In this document: positions 56,136 to 64,000 of the stretch, one piece after another
Layout of the letters: every line of letters starts with the position of its first letter
Numbering within the stretch: the stretch's first letter is position 1
Origin: HLUCCA09 sp039822045
GTDB taxonomy: Bacteria; Pseudomonadota; Alphaproteobacteria; Rhodobacterales; Rhodobacteraceae
Direction of reading: 5' to 3'
DNA length: 64,000 nucleotides
NCBI GenBank assembly: GCA_039822045.1
Contig: JBCBMY010000021.1
Span: 1-64,000, forward strand
The notes under the pieces: model-generated
Database searches by the model: none
What the model saw: the letters and a program-made list of their open reading frames with translations, nothing else
Told to the model about the DNA's origin: nothing
Position numbers and translations under genes: made by a program

Positions 56136-58219
56136 GGCGTCTCCCCCTGGGTTGATGTCAGCACATAGACGCCGGTTTCGTGCAACTCCGCCGTCCATCC
56201 TTCGGTGAGGAGGATCGTCGTCGTTTCTTCCTCTATGACAGCGGGAGCGGTAACCCGGTCTCCGGCGCCGAGACGGTTGCCATCGTAGACCGTTGCCTGC
56301 GTCGGAGACCCGTCGGCCGAAAGAACGATGTTTCGGCGTTCCTTGACGGCTGCCTCAACGCCGTCTGAAGCCGGCAAGCTGATTTGCGCGGGCTTCTCGA
56401 TCCGGCCATAGATCGCGCTTTCGACGTTCACAACCTCGACGGCGTTGTGCGGCTCCGCATAGGTGTAGAGCTCCTCATGGCGGGTGTGGAAGGCATTGCG
56501 GATTTCGCCGAGATTGGCCTCGTCGATCTCCATGTCGCCGATATCCACCGTGCATTCGTGGACCTGGCCGACATAGCGCATGTCGAGCGCGCGTTTGATA
56601 TCGATCCGGTCGCGCGAGAAGCCGTCCTCCGCAAGGTCCGAGATGCCGCGCTGCTCGATGTCGCCGAAGGTCCGCGCGAGAGCAGTGGCCGTTTCGGCAC
56701 CTTCGAGGCGCGCCGGAAAGGGAGCCATGTAGTTGTACTTCACATCCGATATGATTTGACCGTACGCGCAAAGCCCAGAGGCCAGTTTTGGGATCAGGAT
56801 CGTTTCGATCCCCATATCGCGCGCCAGCGCCGTGATATGCGCGCCGGTGGCCCCGCCGGCGCCGACGAGCACGAAGTCGCGAGGATCGTCGCCGCGCTCG
56901 ACCGACACGCGGCGGATGCCGTTGACCATGTTGGCGTTGACGATGGTGTACATCCCAAATGCGGCCTGCTCGACGCTGAGGCCCAGCGGATCGGCGACGT
57001 GGGTCTGGATTGCGCTGCGCGCTTTTTCCACATCGAGCGGCAGGCGGCCCCCGATCAAACCGCCGGGATTGAGGTAGCCCAGCACCAGGTTGGCGTCCGA
57101 CACTGTCGGGCGCGCGCCGCCTTGCCCATAGCAGGCCGGGCCCGGATCGGCCCCCGCGCTTTCCGGGCCCATCTGCAAAAGGCCCATCTCGTCGATCCGG
57201 CCGATCGAGCCGCCGCCGGCGCCTAGTGTCTCCACCTGGATCATCGGCACGCCGAGGCGGTATCGTAGGAAGTCGATATTCTTGGCGATGTTGCTGACGC
57301 CGTTCTTGGTGAGCGTGATGTCGAACGACGTACCGCCCATGTCGACCGTGATGATGTTGGTCTTCCCAAATGGCCCGGCGACGTGCAGGCCGGCCTGCGG
57401 CGCCGAGGCCGGGCCGGAATTGATAGCGTAGACCGAACGGTCCGACAGCACGTCGCCGACGGCCAGCCCGCCGTTCGACTGGAAGAACCGGACGGCGCTG
57501 CGCGCGCCGAGCTCCCGGAAGTACCCGTCGACCGCATCGACATAGGTGCGCAGGACGGGGCCGAGATAGGCGTTCACCACCGCGGTCGACGTGCGGGTGT
57601 ACTCACGCACCTGGGGGTAGAGTTCCGATCCTAGGGTCAGGAGTGCATCGGGCATCATCTCGGCCACGATCTTTCCCGCACGCCGCTCATGATCGGGGTT
57701 GAGGACCGACCATACAAACGAGACGGCCACCGATTGCACGCCCTCCTCTAGGAACAGCTCGCAGGCGGCGCGCACGTCATCCTCGCTCATCGGCGTACGG
57801 ACGGCGCCGGTGGAGATCACACGCTCGCGGACGCCCCGGCGCAGATAGCGGTCGACCAGCATGGTGGCGGGCGGATAGTCGGCATCATAGCGATAGCCGT
57901 CTTCCTTGTGGCCCAGGCGAATTTCGAGGCTGTCTTCGTGACCCGCGGTGCAGATAAGGCCCGTCGGCGCGCCCTTGTGCTGGATCAGCGCGTTCAAAGC
58001 GACCGTCGTGCCGTTGATGCAGAGATCGGCGTTGGAGACCAGATCCTCCGGGCTCACGCCGGTTGCCTCGGCCATCTGGGCTAGCCCGTTCCGGATCGCC
58101 TGCGTCGGGTCTTCCGGCGTGGACAGTGCCTTGAAGAGAGACACGGGGCCGTTGTCTTCGGCCAGTACGAAATCGGTGAAAGTGCCGCCGGCATCGATGC
58201 CGAGCCTGTACTTTGCCAT
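56132..58219 (-). CDS. Hydantoinase/oxoprolinase subunit A (HyuA-like, ATP-dependent)
   Basis: The protein is 695 aa from the ATG at 58219. The N-terminal actin-like domain carries YRLGIDAGGTFTDFVLAEDN, and the middle domain has NSGPASAPQAGLHVAG, NIITVDMGGTSFDITLTKNG and ETLGAGGGSIGRIDE, with GPACYGQGGARPTVSDANLV. This is the ATP-binding alpha subunit of enzymes that open cyclic amides (5-oxoproline, hydantoins, N-methylhydantoin) or carboxylate ketones. The partner subunit B lies 16 bp upstream. Substrate unknown. Confidence 0.93.
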   Translation of the reverse strand: MAKYRLGIDAGGTFTDFVLAEDNGPVSLFKALSTPEDPTQAIRNGLAQMAEATGVSPEDLVSNADLCINGTTVALNALIQHKGAPTGLICTAGHEDSLEIRLGHKEDGYRYDADYPPATMLVDRYLRRGVRERVISTGAVRTPMSEDDVRAACELFLEEGVQSVAVSFVWSVLNPDHERRAGKIVAEMMPDALLTLGSELYPQVREYTRTSTAVVNAYLGPVLRTYVDAVDGYFRELGARSAVRFFQSNGGLAVGDVLSDRSVYAINSGPASAPQAGLHVAGPFGKTNIITVDMGGTSFDITLTKNGVSNIAKNIDFLRYRLGVPMIQVETLGAGGGSIGRIDEMGLLQMGPESAGADPGPACYGQGGARPTVSDANLVLGYLNPGGLIGGRLPLDVEKARSAIQTHVADPLGLSVEQAAFGMYTIVNANMVNGIRRVSVERGDDPRDFVLVGAGGATGAHITALARDMGIETILIPKLASGLCAYGQIISDVKYNYMAPFPARLEGAETATALARTFGDIEQRGISDLAEDGFSRDRIDIKRALDMRYVGQVHECTVDIGDMEIDEANLGEIRNAFHTRHEELYTYAEPHNAVEVVNVESAIYGRIEKPAQISLPASDGVEAAVKERRNIVLSADGSPTQATVYDGNRLGAGDRVTAPAVIEEETTTILLTEGWTAELHETGVYVLTSTQGETP

Positions 58220-58235
58220 CGTGGATCCCTCGCCT

Positions 58236-59996
58236 TCAGGCCGCGCCGGCGCGCTGGCGTGCGGCAGCCGTTGCAGCCTCGTCGACCGCGAGTGTATCGG
58301 GATCACCGATCACGACGCCGTAGTCGGACTTCGCTCCAGCAATCGATACCAACCCGTTGCGGACATCCGAAACGACCTTGTCGATGTCGCGCTCGAAGGG
58401 ATCGCCGAAGCCCCCGCCGCCCGGGTTCATGTTGGCGGCACGGTCGCCGGGCCGGATCGTCTCGATCACGTTCTGCTTGATCGTCTGGGTCTCGCCGCTG
58501 CGGGTGATCTCGAGGCGACCGACTTTCGGTTCGACCAGCGTGGACTCGGCCCCCCGGGCCCCTTTGGCCGGAATGCGGCGACCCTCGCCGAAGGTGATGA
58601 ACGTCATGTCGCTGTCGAGCGGCTCGACCTCCCAGCAAGTGCCGGAGCCACCGCGGAACTTACCGGCCCCCCCGGAATCGGTCATCAGAGAATAGCGGTG
58701 AATGATGATCGGGTAGGAATGCTCCAGAAGTTCGATATCGCCCGAGGTCAGCGCGCCGAAACAGCATTCCGGGCCGACCGCATGCCACCCGTCCTGGCTG
58801 TGGGTCGCGCCGGCACCTGAGATGATGGAGGCGAGAACCATCGTTACGTATTCCTCGTCGTGCCGATTGTCCCAACCGGCGATGTTGCAGCCGTTGGCGT
58901 GCCCCCAACTGGCCGACACGCGGTCCGGCGCCGCTTTCTCGAAGGCGAGGCGCACGGCGTCGGTCAGCGTCTCCATCGGCGTTGTCGTGCAATTGGCATG
59001 CGGCGCGGGCGGCTTGGCGTTACAGAGCGTGCCCTTGGGCCCCATATCGACGGTCACACAGCGATAGAGCCCCTCATTGTAGGGGGGCGGAAGCTGCGCA
59101 AACATCATCAGCCCAAGATACACGCCCGAATAGCTGTTCCCCTCATAGGAATTGATGAAGTACGGGATCTGCGGCGGGCTATCTATGGCGATGTGGCAGG
59201 TGTCATCCTTGATGTCGACGGTGGCGGTGATCTCGAAGTCGCCGAACCCGTGCCCGGCATCTTCGAGCACGGCGAGGCCGCTATAGGTGCCGTTGGGCAC
59301 GTCGCGGATCAGCGAGCGCATATGCTTGTCGGCCATGTCCATCAGCACATCGATGCACGCCTTGACCTCGTCCACGCCGTATTTGTCGAGCAGCGCGATG
59401 AGGTTGCGGGCGCCGACCTGACAGGCGCCGATCAGCGCATTGAAATCGCCTTCCTGATCGCGGCGCGCGCGCATGTTGGTCAGCAGCATGTTGAGGATAT
59501 CGTTGCGGGGCTTGCCTTCGTCCCAGATCTTGATCGGCGGGATGCGCAGCCCTTCGGCATAGATCTCCTTGGCATCGGGATTATAGCCGGCCGGGACCGG
59601 GCCTCCGATATCGGTCAGGTGCCCCTTGCAGACGGTCCAGAAGACCAGCTCCCCTTCGTAGAACACCGGCCAGTACATGCAGGTGTCGATAACGTGGCTG
59701 CCGGCATAGTCGGGGTCGTTGTGCAGGATCAGGTCGCCCTCGCGCACGTCGCCCTCGAAGTAGGTCCAGACCGCCTTCATCGCCGGGATCAGGCTGCCGA
59801 GATGGATCGGGATATCTTGCCCCTGCAGGATCATCTCGGGCGTCGCGTTGAAGAGCGCGGTCGAATAGTCGTGCGCGAGGTTGAACACGCTCGATCGTGC
59901 CGTCTTCTCCAGGGACACGGTCATCTCGCGTTGGGTGGTTTCGAGGACGCCGCGCACGACGCTCAAAGTGATCGGGTCCACGTCCTTCAATGTCAT
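58236..59996 (-). CDS. Hydantoinase/oxoprolinase subunit B (HyuB-like)
   Basis: The protein is 586 aa from the ATG at 59996 (MTLKDVDPITLSVVRGVLET). Family segments are LAHDYSTALFNATPEMILQG, DLILHNDPDYAGSHVIDTCM, CKGHLTDIGGPVPAGY, GGAGKFRGGSGTCWEVEPLD and NPGGGGFGDPFERDIDKV. Subunit B carries the metal-dependent hydrolytic or carboxylating site that works with subunit A. First gene of the minus-strand cupin/HyuAB operon. The LysR gene lies about 100 bp upstream on the same strand. Confidence 0.93.
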   Translation of the reverse strand: MTLKDVDPITLSVVRGVLETTQREMTVSLEKTARSSVFNLAHDYSTALFNATPEMILQGQDIPIHLGSLIPAMKAVWTYFEGDVREGDLILHNDPDYAGSHVIDTCMYWPVFYEGELVFWTVCKGHLTDIGGPVPAGYNPDAKEIYAEGLRIPPIKIWDEGKPRNDILNMLLTNMRARRDQEGDFNALIGACQVGARNLIALLDKYGVDEVKACIDVLMDMADKHMRSLIRDVPNGTYSGLAVLEDAGHGFGDFEITATVDIKDDTCHIAIDSPPQIPYFINSYEGNSYSGVYLGLMMFAQLPPPYNEGLYRCVTVDMGPKGTLCNAKPPAPHANCTTTPMETLTDAVRLAFEKAAPDRVSASWGHANGCNIAGWDNRHDEEYVTMVLASIISGAGATHSQDGWHAVGPECCFGALTSGDIELLEHSYPIIIHRYSLMTDSGGAGKFRGGSGTCWEVEPLDSDMTFITFGEGRRIPAKGARGAESTLVEPKVGRLEITRSGETQTIKQNVIETIRPGDRAANMNPGGGGFGDPFERDIDKVVSDVRNGLVSIAGAKSDYGVVIGDPDTLAVDEAATAAARQRAGAA

Positions 59997-60096
59997 CTGA
60001 GCTGATCCCCCCGGGCTCGCAATATGTCGAATCGGTTCACCATAGACCGGCGTCCTGCCCATACGTCAGGGAAAGTTTGTAATGGCCGGCGGGGCG

Positions 60097-61020
60097 TCAG
60101 GCCGGGCGGGACAGGGCAACGGAACTCTGAGGGGCGCCAAAAAGGCTGCGGAAATAGTAGCGGAACGCGTTCATGACGGGGGAGAACTCGTTGTTGCGGC
60201 ACCAGACAAGCCCGACCTCCATCGCCGGAATTGGCTCGCGGAGGTCGGCCACTTCGATGCGGCGCCCTTCTAGCGACCAGGGCCGATAGACCATGTCGGA
60301 CAGGATCGAGACGCCCTGACCATTTGCAACGATGCTGCGCACGGCTTCGATCGACGAGGTGCGCAGCAACACGTTGGGCTGGAGCGACGTGGGCGCCCAA
60401 TACCGCATCGCCGTGTGGGCTGCTTCGTCGACGGTGAGCATGACATACGGTTCGCGCGCGACATCGGCGAGGCCGAGCGTTTCGCGCTCCAGAAGCGGGT
60501 GGCGCGAGGGGAGCCACAGCCGGCGGGGGGAGCTGAGCAGCGTCTCCTTCGCGATGGCATGGTTCGATATGTTGGATGTCAGCGCGACACCGATATCGAT
60601 CTGCCCGTCGAGCAGGGCGTCCTCCAGGGCTTGCCGGGTCATCTCCCGGACGCGCAGCGTGACCTCGGGCATCACTCGGCTCAGCCGGTCGAGATGTACC
60701 GGAAGAAAGTAGCCGATGACGGTGTACGAGGCCGCGAGCCGCAACTCTCCGGTCAAGGCGACGGTATCGGCGGCCTGGAGGGACTCTTCGACCTTTGCCA
60801 CGATCTCGTAGCCCGACGCGAGAAAGCGCCGCCCTGCCTCGGTGAGCGCCATGCCGTGCGACGAGCGGGTGAAGAGCTGAGTCCCAAGTGTTGCCTCCAG
60901 CTCGCGGATCGCGGCCGTGACGGCGGATTGGGACACCGACAGTTCAATCGCCGCGCGGCTGACTTGGCCGAGCTCTGCGGTGGCAATGAAGTATCTCAGG
61001 TGTCTGAGATTGTAGGACAT
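60097..61020 (-). CDS. LysR-family transcriptional regulator
   Basis: The protein is 307 aa from the ATG at 61020: MSYNLRHLRYFIATAELGQV, then the helix-turn-helix VSRAAIELSVSQSAVTAAIR and an effector-binding domain. It sits between the HyuBA operon (same strand, downstream) and the divergent pxpA cluster (start 61146). The GCAGAA/TTCTGC dyad between the divergent starts may be its operator. It probably controls both lactam-type gene sets. Confidence 0.92.
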   Translation of the reverse strand: MSYNLRHLRYFIATAELGQVSRAAIELSVSQSAVTAAIRELEATLGTQLFTRSSHGMALTEAGRRFLASGYEIVAKVEESLQAADTVALTGELRLAASYTVIGYFLPVHLDRLSRVMPEVTLRVREMTRQALEDALLDGQIDIGVALTSNISNHAIAKETLLSSPRRLWLPSRHPLLERETLGLADVAREPYVMLTVDEAAHTAMRYWAPTSLQPNVLLRTSSIEAVRSIVANGQGVSILSDMVYRPWSLEGRRIEVADLREPIPAMEVGLVWCRNNEFSPVMNAFRYYFRSLFGAPQSSVALSRPA

Positions 61021-61075
61021 GTGCGGACCTTCGCGGCAGGCAGCGGCTCCTATCAGTTTTTCAGATATCTCAGCC

Positions 61076-61095
61076 GCAGAAAAAAGAACTTCTGC
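61076..61095. promoter_or_regulatory. Dyad between divergent LysR and pxpA genes
   Basis: GCAGAA (61076-61081) and TTCTGC (61090-61095) form a perfect hyphenated dyad, extended imperfectly by CAGC at 61071 and GCTG at 61094. Dyads of this spacing are usual LysR recognition sites, and the position, about 55 bp from each start, suits joint control. No boxes were assigned. Confidence 0.4.
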
Positions 61096-61145
61096 TGAGT
61101 GCGAATTCGCCGCACCCTTTGCCAGCACAACGGGGTGGACATGCT

Positions 61146-61925
61146 ATGTACCGGTCGACGGTGGATCTCAACTGCGACATGGGCGAAGGCTTTGGCCATT
61201 GGGCGTATGGTGATGCCCCCGACAGTGCCCTGATGCCCCTGATCAGCTCGGCCAACGTCGCGACGGGATACCATGCCGGCGACCCTAACCAGATGGACGC
61301 CGTCGCCCAAATGGCCGCAGAGCACGGCGTCGGCCTTGGGGCGCATCCGGGATACCATGACCTGCAGGGGTTTGGTCGACGTACGATTGCCGCCAAGCCG
61401 GAAGAGCTGGTGAACGATATCCTTTACCAGACGGGGGCGCTGCGTGAGTTCGGGCGGCGCCACGGCGTGGCGCTGCAACATGTGAAACCGCATGGCGCGC
61501 TCTACATGACGGCTGCGAAGGATCCGGAGTTGTCCCGCCAGCTGATCGAGGCGCTCCACAAAACCGGCCCCGACTTGTTCATTTTCTGCATGTCGATTTC
61601 CGAGACGTACCGGATCGCCAAAGAGTCCGGTCAGCCGACGGTGCGAGAATTCTATGCCGACCGCGATTACGACGCGTCTGGCTCCATTGTCTTTGCCCGA
61701 AAGATGCGCCCGCTCGAGCCGCAGGAGGTGGCAGAGAAGTGCGTGCGGGCGTGCCAGGAGGGCATGGTGCGCACCGTCGACGGCGAGGACATCAAGATCC
61801 CGTTCGAGTCGATCTGCTTTCACTCGGACACGCCCGGCGCGCTTCAGATCGGCACTGCAATCCGTGAGGCGCTGCTGGCCAGTGGCGTCACCATCGCACC
61901 GCCAAGCCACGGCGGCCCAACCTGA
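61146..61925 (+). CDS. pxpA: LamB/YcsF family protein (5-oxoprolinase subunit A)
   Basis: The protein is 259 aa from the ATG at 61146. The signatures are complete: STVDLNCDMGEGFGHWAYGD, LMPLISSANVATGYHAGDPN, GVGLGAHPGYHDLQGFGRR, VKPHGALY and FESICFHSDTPGALQIGTAI. The PxpA family hydrolyses the 5-oxoproline (lactam) ring with PxpBC in E. coli and B. subtilis. A biotin carrier and a biotin carboxylase lie between this gene and the PxpB homologue, which departs from that three-gene model. Confidence 0.92.
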   Translation: MYRSTVDLNCDMGEGFGHWAYGDAPDSALMPLISSANVATGYHAGDPNQMDAVAQMAAEHGVGLGAHPGYHDLQGFGRRTIAAKPEELVNDILYQTGALREFGRRHGVALQHVKPHGALYMTAAKDPELSRQLIEALHKTGPDLFIFCMSISETYRIAKESGQPTVREFYADRDYDASGSIVFARKMRPLEPQEVAEKCVRACQEGMVRTVDGEDIKIPFESICFHSDTPGALQIGTAIREALLASGVTIAPPSHGGPT

Positions 61926-62010
61926 CGCGGCGCGCAGTCCGGCGCCTCGACCGCCACGCAACGCCCGGTGCCTCCGCGCAGGCCCAAATGCACAATGAAG
62001 GAATGCAGCT

Positions 62011-62247
62011 TTGGCAAAACAAATACAGTCTCCACTTCCGGGCACCTTCTATCGCAAGCCGGCCCCGGACCAACCGCCCTTTGTTGAGGATGGCGCGAGC
62101 GTGGCGGTCGGCGACGCGATTGGCCTCGTGGAAGTGATGAAGACCTTCCACGAGGTGAAGGCCGAGGTCGCGGGCGAAAATGTGCGCTTCAAGGTGGCCA
62201 ACGAAGAGCCGGTGATGGCGGGCGCCGTGCTGGCCGAACTCGACTGA
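62011..62247 (+). CDS. Biotin carboxyl carrier (biotinyl domain) protein
   Basis: The 78-aa single biotinyl/lipoyl domain has the attachment motif E-V-M-K44-T (GLVEVMKTFHEVKAEVAGEN). The flanking turn residues SPLPGTF and GENVRFK fit the half-barrel fold. The start is a TTG at 62011 with AAGGA 8 bases upstream; no in-frame ATG fits. It is much shorter than acetyl-CoA carboxylase AccB, lacking the N-terminal linker, so it is a dedicated carrier for the neighbouring biotin carboxylase. Confidence 0.88.
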   Translation: MAKQIQSPLPGTFYRKPAPDQPPFVEDGASVAVGDAIGLVEVMKTFHEVKAEVAGENVRFKVANEEPVMAGAVLAELD

Positions 62248-62250
62248 CCG

Positions 62251-63615
62251 ATGTCTCCCTCCGGCAAGACCCTTTTCATCGCCAATCGCGGCGAGATCGC
62301 CGTTCGGATCAACCGGGCGGCGCGCGACCTGGGGATGCGGGTGGTGCAGGCGCATTCCGACGCCGACACGGACATGCTGGCGGTGCGGTTGGCCGACGAG
62401 GCGGTGAATGTCGGGCCCCCAGCCGCCACCAAGTCCTACCTCGATATCGAGCGGGTGGTCGAGGCGGCGCGTGTGTCGGGGGCCGACGCCGTTCACCCGG
62501 GATATGGATTTTTGGCCGAGAATGCTGGCTTTGCCGAGGCGGTCGAGGCGGCTGGGATGATCTTTGTCGGGCCGCAAGCGGCCACCATTGCGCGCATGGG
62601 CGACAAGGTGGCGGCGCGAGACGCGGCAATCGCGGCGGGCGTGCCCATTGCGCCGGGCAGCGATGGCGCCCTGGACGGGCTCGACGAAGCCCGGGCCGTT
62701 GCCGCGCGCATTGGGTATCCGGTGATGATCAAGGCGGCCGCGGGCGGCGGCGGGCGGGGCATCCGGGTGGCCGAGACCGATGACGATATGGCCCGTCTGA
62801 TCCCGCAGGCTCAGACCGAGGCCGCCGCGGCCTTTGGTGATGGCAGCCTCTATCTGGAACGGATGGTCACCAACGCGCGCCATGTTGAGGTTCAGATTCT
62901 CGGCGACGGCACCCGCGCCATCCACCTTTTCGAACGCGAGTGCTCGCTGCAGCGGCGCCGCCAGAAAGTCTGGGAGGAGGCCCCGGCGGCCTGCCTGAGC
63001 GACGCAGCACGCGCCCACGTCTGCGCGGCCTCGGTGCGCCTGGCGGAGGCGGTTGGCTATCGCGGCGCAGGGACGCTGGAGTTTCTCTACGAGCCCGCGC
63101 GCGACGCCTTCTACTTCATGGAGATGAACACACGCATTCAGGTGGAGCACCCGGTGACCGAGATGATCACCGGAATCGACCTGATGCACGAGATGATCCA
63201 CGTGGCATTCGGGGCGCCCCTGCGCCTGACCCAAGACGACATTGCCATGTCGGGTCATGCGATCGAGGTGCGCGTGAATGCCGAAGACCCGTCCAATGGG
63301 TTCATGCCGTTTCCGGGCGTGGTCGGCGCGATGCACGTGCCGTCGGGCATCCGCTTTGATACGATGCTCTACGAGGGCTATGCGATCCCGCCCTTCTACG
63401 ACTCTCTTCTGGGGAAGCTGATCGTTCACGGCACCGACCGCTCGGACGCGCTGGCGCGTCTTGGAACCGCTCTGTCCGAGATCCGCCTTGAGGGGCTGAA
63501 GACAACTCTGCCGCTCTTTCGGGTGCTGTCGGAGGAAGCGGCCGTTCGCGACGACGCGCTGAGCACGGCCTTTCTGGAGCGCTGGCTTGAAACCAACACC
63601 ATCCCGCCCGGCTGA
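62251..63615 (+). CDS. Biotin carboxylase subunit (AccC-type ATP-grasp)
   Basis: The 454-aa protein starts at MSPSGKTLFIANRGEIAVRI. The ATP-grasp core has VMIKAAAGGGGRGIRVAE, RHVEVQILGD, the catalytic ECSLQRRRQKVWEEAPA, YFMEMNTRIQVEHPVTEMIT and the C-terminal RVNAEDPSNGFMPFPG. It carboxylates the biotin on the 78-aa carrier, using bicarbonate and ATP. Located between pxpA and pxpB, it probably serves a carboxyltransferase formed by the PxpB/PxpC-like subunits, as in urea carboxylase, rather than fatty-acid synthesis. Confidence 0.93.
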   Translation: MSPSGKTLFIANRGEIAVRINRAARDLGMRVVQAHSDADTDMLAVRLADEAVNVGPPAATKSYLDIERVVEAARVSGADAVHPGYGFLAENAGFAEAVEAAGMIFVGPQAATIARMGDKVAARDAAIAAGVPIAPGSDGALDGLDEARAVAARIGYPVMIKAAAGGGGRGIRVAETDDDMARLIPQAQTEAAAAFGDGSLYLERMVTNARHVEVQILGDGTRAIHLFERECSLQRRRQKVWEEAPAACLSDAARAHVCAASVRLAEAVGYRGAGTLEFLYEPARDAFYFMEMNTRIQVEHPVTEMITGIDLMHEMIHVAFGAPLRLTQDDIAMSGHAIEVRVNAEDPSNGFMPFPGVVGAMHVPSGIRFDTMLYEGYAIPPFYDSLLGKLIVHGTDRSDALARLGTALSEIRLEGLKTTLPLFRVLSEEAAVRDDALSTAFLERWLETNTIPPG

Positions 63616-63660
63616 TCGCGGCAGGAGAAGGCCGCGGGCGCGGCAAGGAGGCGAGACACG

Positions 63661-64000
63661 ATGAAGACCAGGTACTCATTCGGGGGCGACGAACATATCT
63701 TCGTCGAGGTCGACGAGGAAATGTCGCTCGACGCGTTCTTCAAGAGCCTGTCGATGACCAACGCTGTCCGCGATAGCCAGATCAAGGGCGTGACCGAGAT
63801 CTGCCCGGCAAACGCCTCGTTCCAGATCAAGTTCGACCCCGATCAGATCAGCCCGGACGACATGCTGGCCGAGCTGAAAAAGCTCGAAGGCGCTGCGGAA
63901 TCGGCCGAAAAGCGCATTCCGTCCCGGATCATTGAGATCCCGGTCTATTACAACGACCCGTGGACACATGAGACGCTGATGCGCTTCCGCGAACGGCACC
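63661..64000 (+). CDS. pxpB: 5-oxoprolinase subunit B / carboxyltransferase-domain protein (KipI-like), 5' part
   Basis: The visible 113 codons (MKTRYSFGGDEHIFVEVDEE onward, with GGAGG upstream) include SFQIKFDPDQISPDDMLAEL and RIIEIPVYYNDPWTHETLMR. The latter is the conserved segment of allophanate-hydrolase subunit 1/KipI (CT_C_D) proteins. The frame runs off the right edge, where a PxpC/KipA partner would be expected. In urea carboxylase the homologous domains form the carboxyltransferase. Confidence 0.82.
   Translation, partial: MKTRYSFGGDEHIFVEVDEEMSLDAFFKSLSMTNAVRDSQIKGVTEICPANASFQIKFDPDQISPDDMLAELKKLEGAAESAEKRIPSRIIEIPVYYNDPWTHETLMRFRERH

Noticed and set aside
1..64000. CRISPR arrays, tRNA/rRNA genes, prophage or integrative-element modules
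   Set aside because: No regularly spaced repeats, cloverleaf-like segments, integrases or phage structural genes were recognised anywhere except the IS630 fragment at the left edge.

Overview
The window is GC-rich and gene-dense, with short intergenic gaps and long strings of overlapping catabolic genes. It looks like chromosomal DNA of an alphaproteobacterium of the Rhodobacterales (Roseobacter-like). Supporting signs are a flagellin/flbT locus, a ruvCAB operon, a DUF1127 mini-protein, TRAP and Pot-type transporters, a carnitine dehydrogenase-thioesterase fusion and a hairpin repeat of the kind scattered through Rhodobacteraceae intergenic DNA. I saw no rRNA, tRNA, CRISPR array or prophage. 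The only mobile DNA is an IS630-type transposase start cut by the left edge.

Layout. 1-240: IS630 fragment and its palindromic end. 240-8366 (minus): one operon for uptake and oxidation of a cationic or amine-type compound (amine-oxidase-like flavoprotein, Pot-like ABC transporter, GMC oxidoreductase, enolase-superfamily enzyme), with a divergent LysR gene. 9575-15610 (minus): a five-gene CoA/one-carbon operon (acyl-CoA dehydrogenase homologue lacking the usual catalytic glutamates, TTC38-like TPR protein, DmdA/GcvT-like methyltransferase, VOC protein, acyl-CoA ligase). 15827-19963: vanadium haloperoxidase-like protein with N-terminal calcium-binding repeats, divergent from a winged-helix/TPR regulator; a 12-bp inverted repeat lies between them. 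20193-25331: small secreted protein and an RND efflux pair.

25339-33038: a gamma-butyrobetaine/L-carnitine to glycine betaine operon (GlxA-type regulator, acyl-CoA dehydrogenase, ADP-forming CoA ligase, CaiD-like hydratase, BKACE cleavage enzyme, DUF1810 protein, carnitine dehydrogenase-thioesterase fusion). 33142-36274 (minus): TAXI-TRAP transporter. 36484-38967: modABC. 39053-42706 (minus): two tandem flagellins with flbT and a 49-codon ORF between them. 42982-46456 (minus): ruvCAB followed by three small unknown genes.

46836-50494: DUF1127, a DUF2235 lipase-like protein, a class III aminotransferase and a DUF2478 protein. 50637-55706 (minus): type III glutamine synthetase or gamma-glutamylmethylamide synthetase with three split glutamate-synthase-like subunits and an XRE-cupin regulator. 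55845-64000: two lactam/amide-cleaving gene sets around a LysR gene: cupin plus HyuA/HyuB on the minus strand, and PxpA, biotin carrier, biotin carboxylase and PxpB (cut by the right edge) on the plus strand.

Taken together, most of the window is accessory catabolism of methylated and nitrogen-rich osmolytes or amides (carnitine-type betaines, amines, lactams), funnelling into CoA thioesters, glycine betaine and glutamate. The least conventional parts are the 9575-15610 operon, whose acyl-CoA dehydrogenase homologue resembles desulfinases in its active-site positions, and the biotin-linked PxpA cluster.
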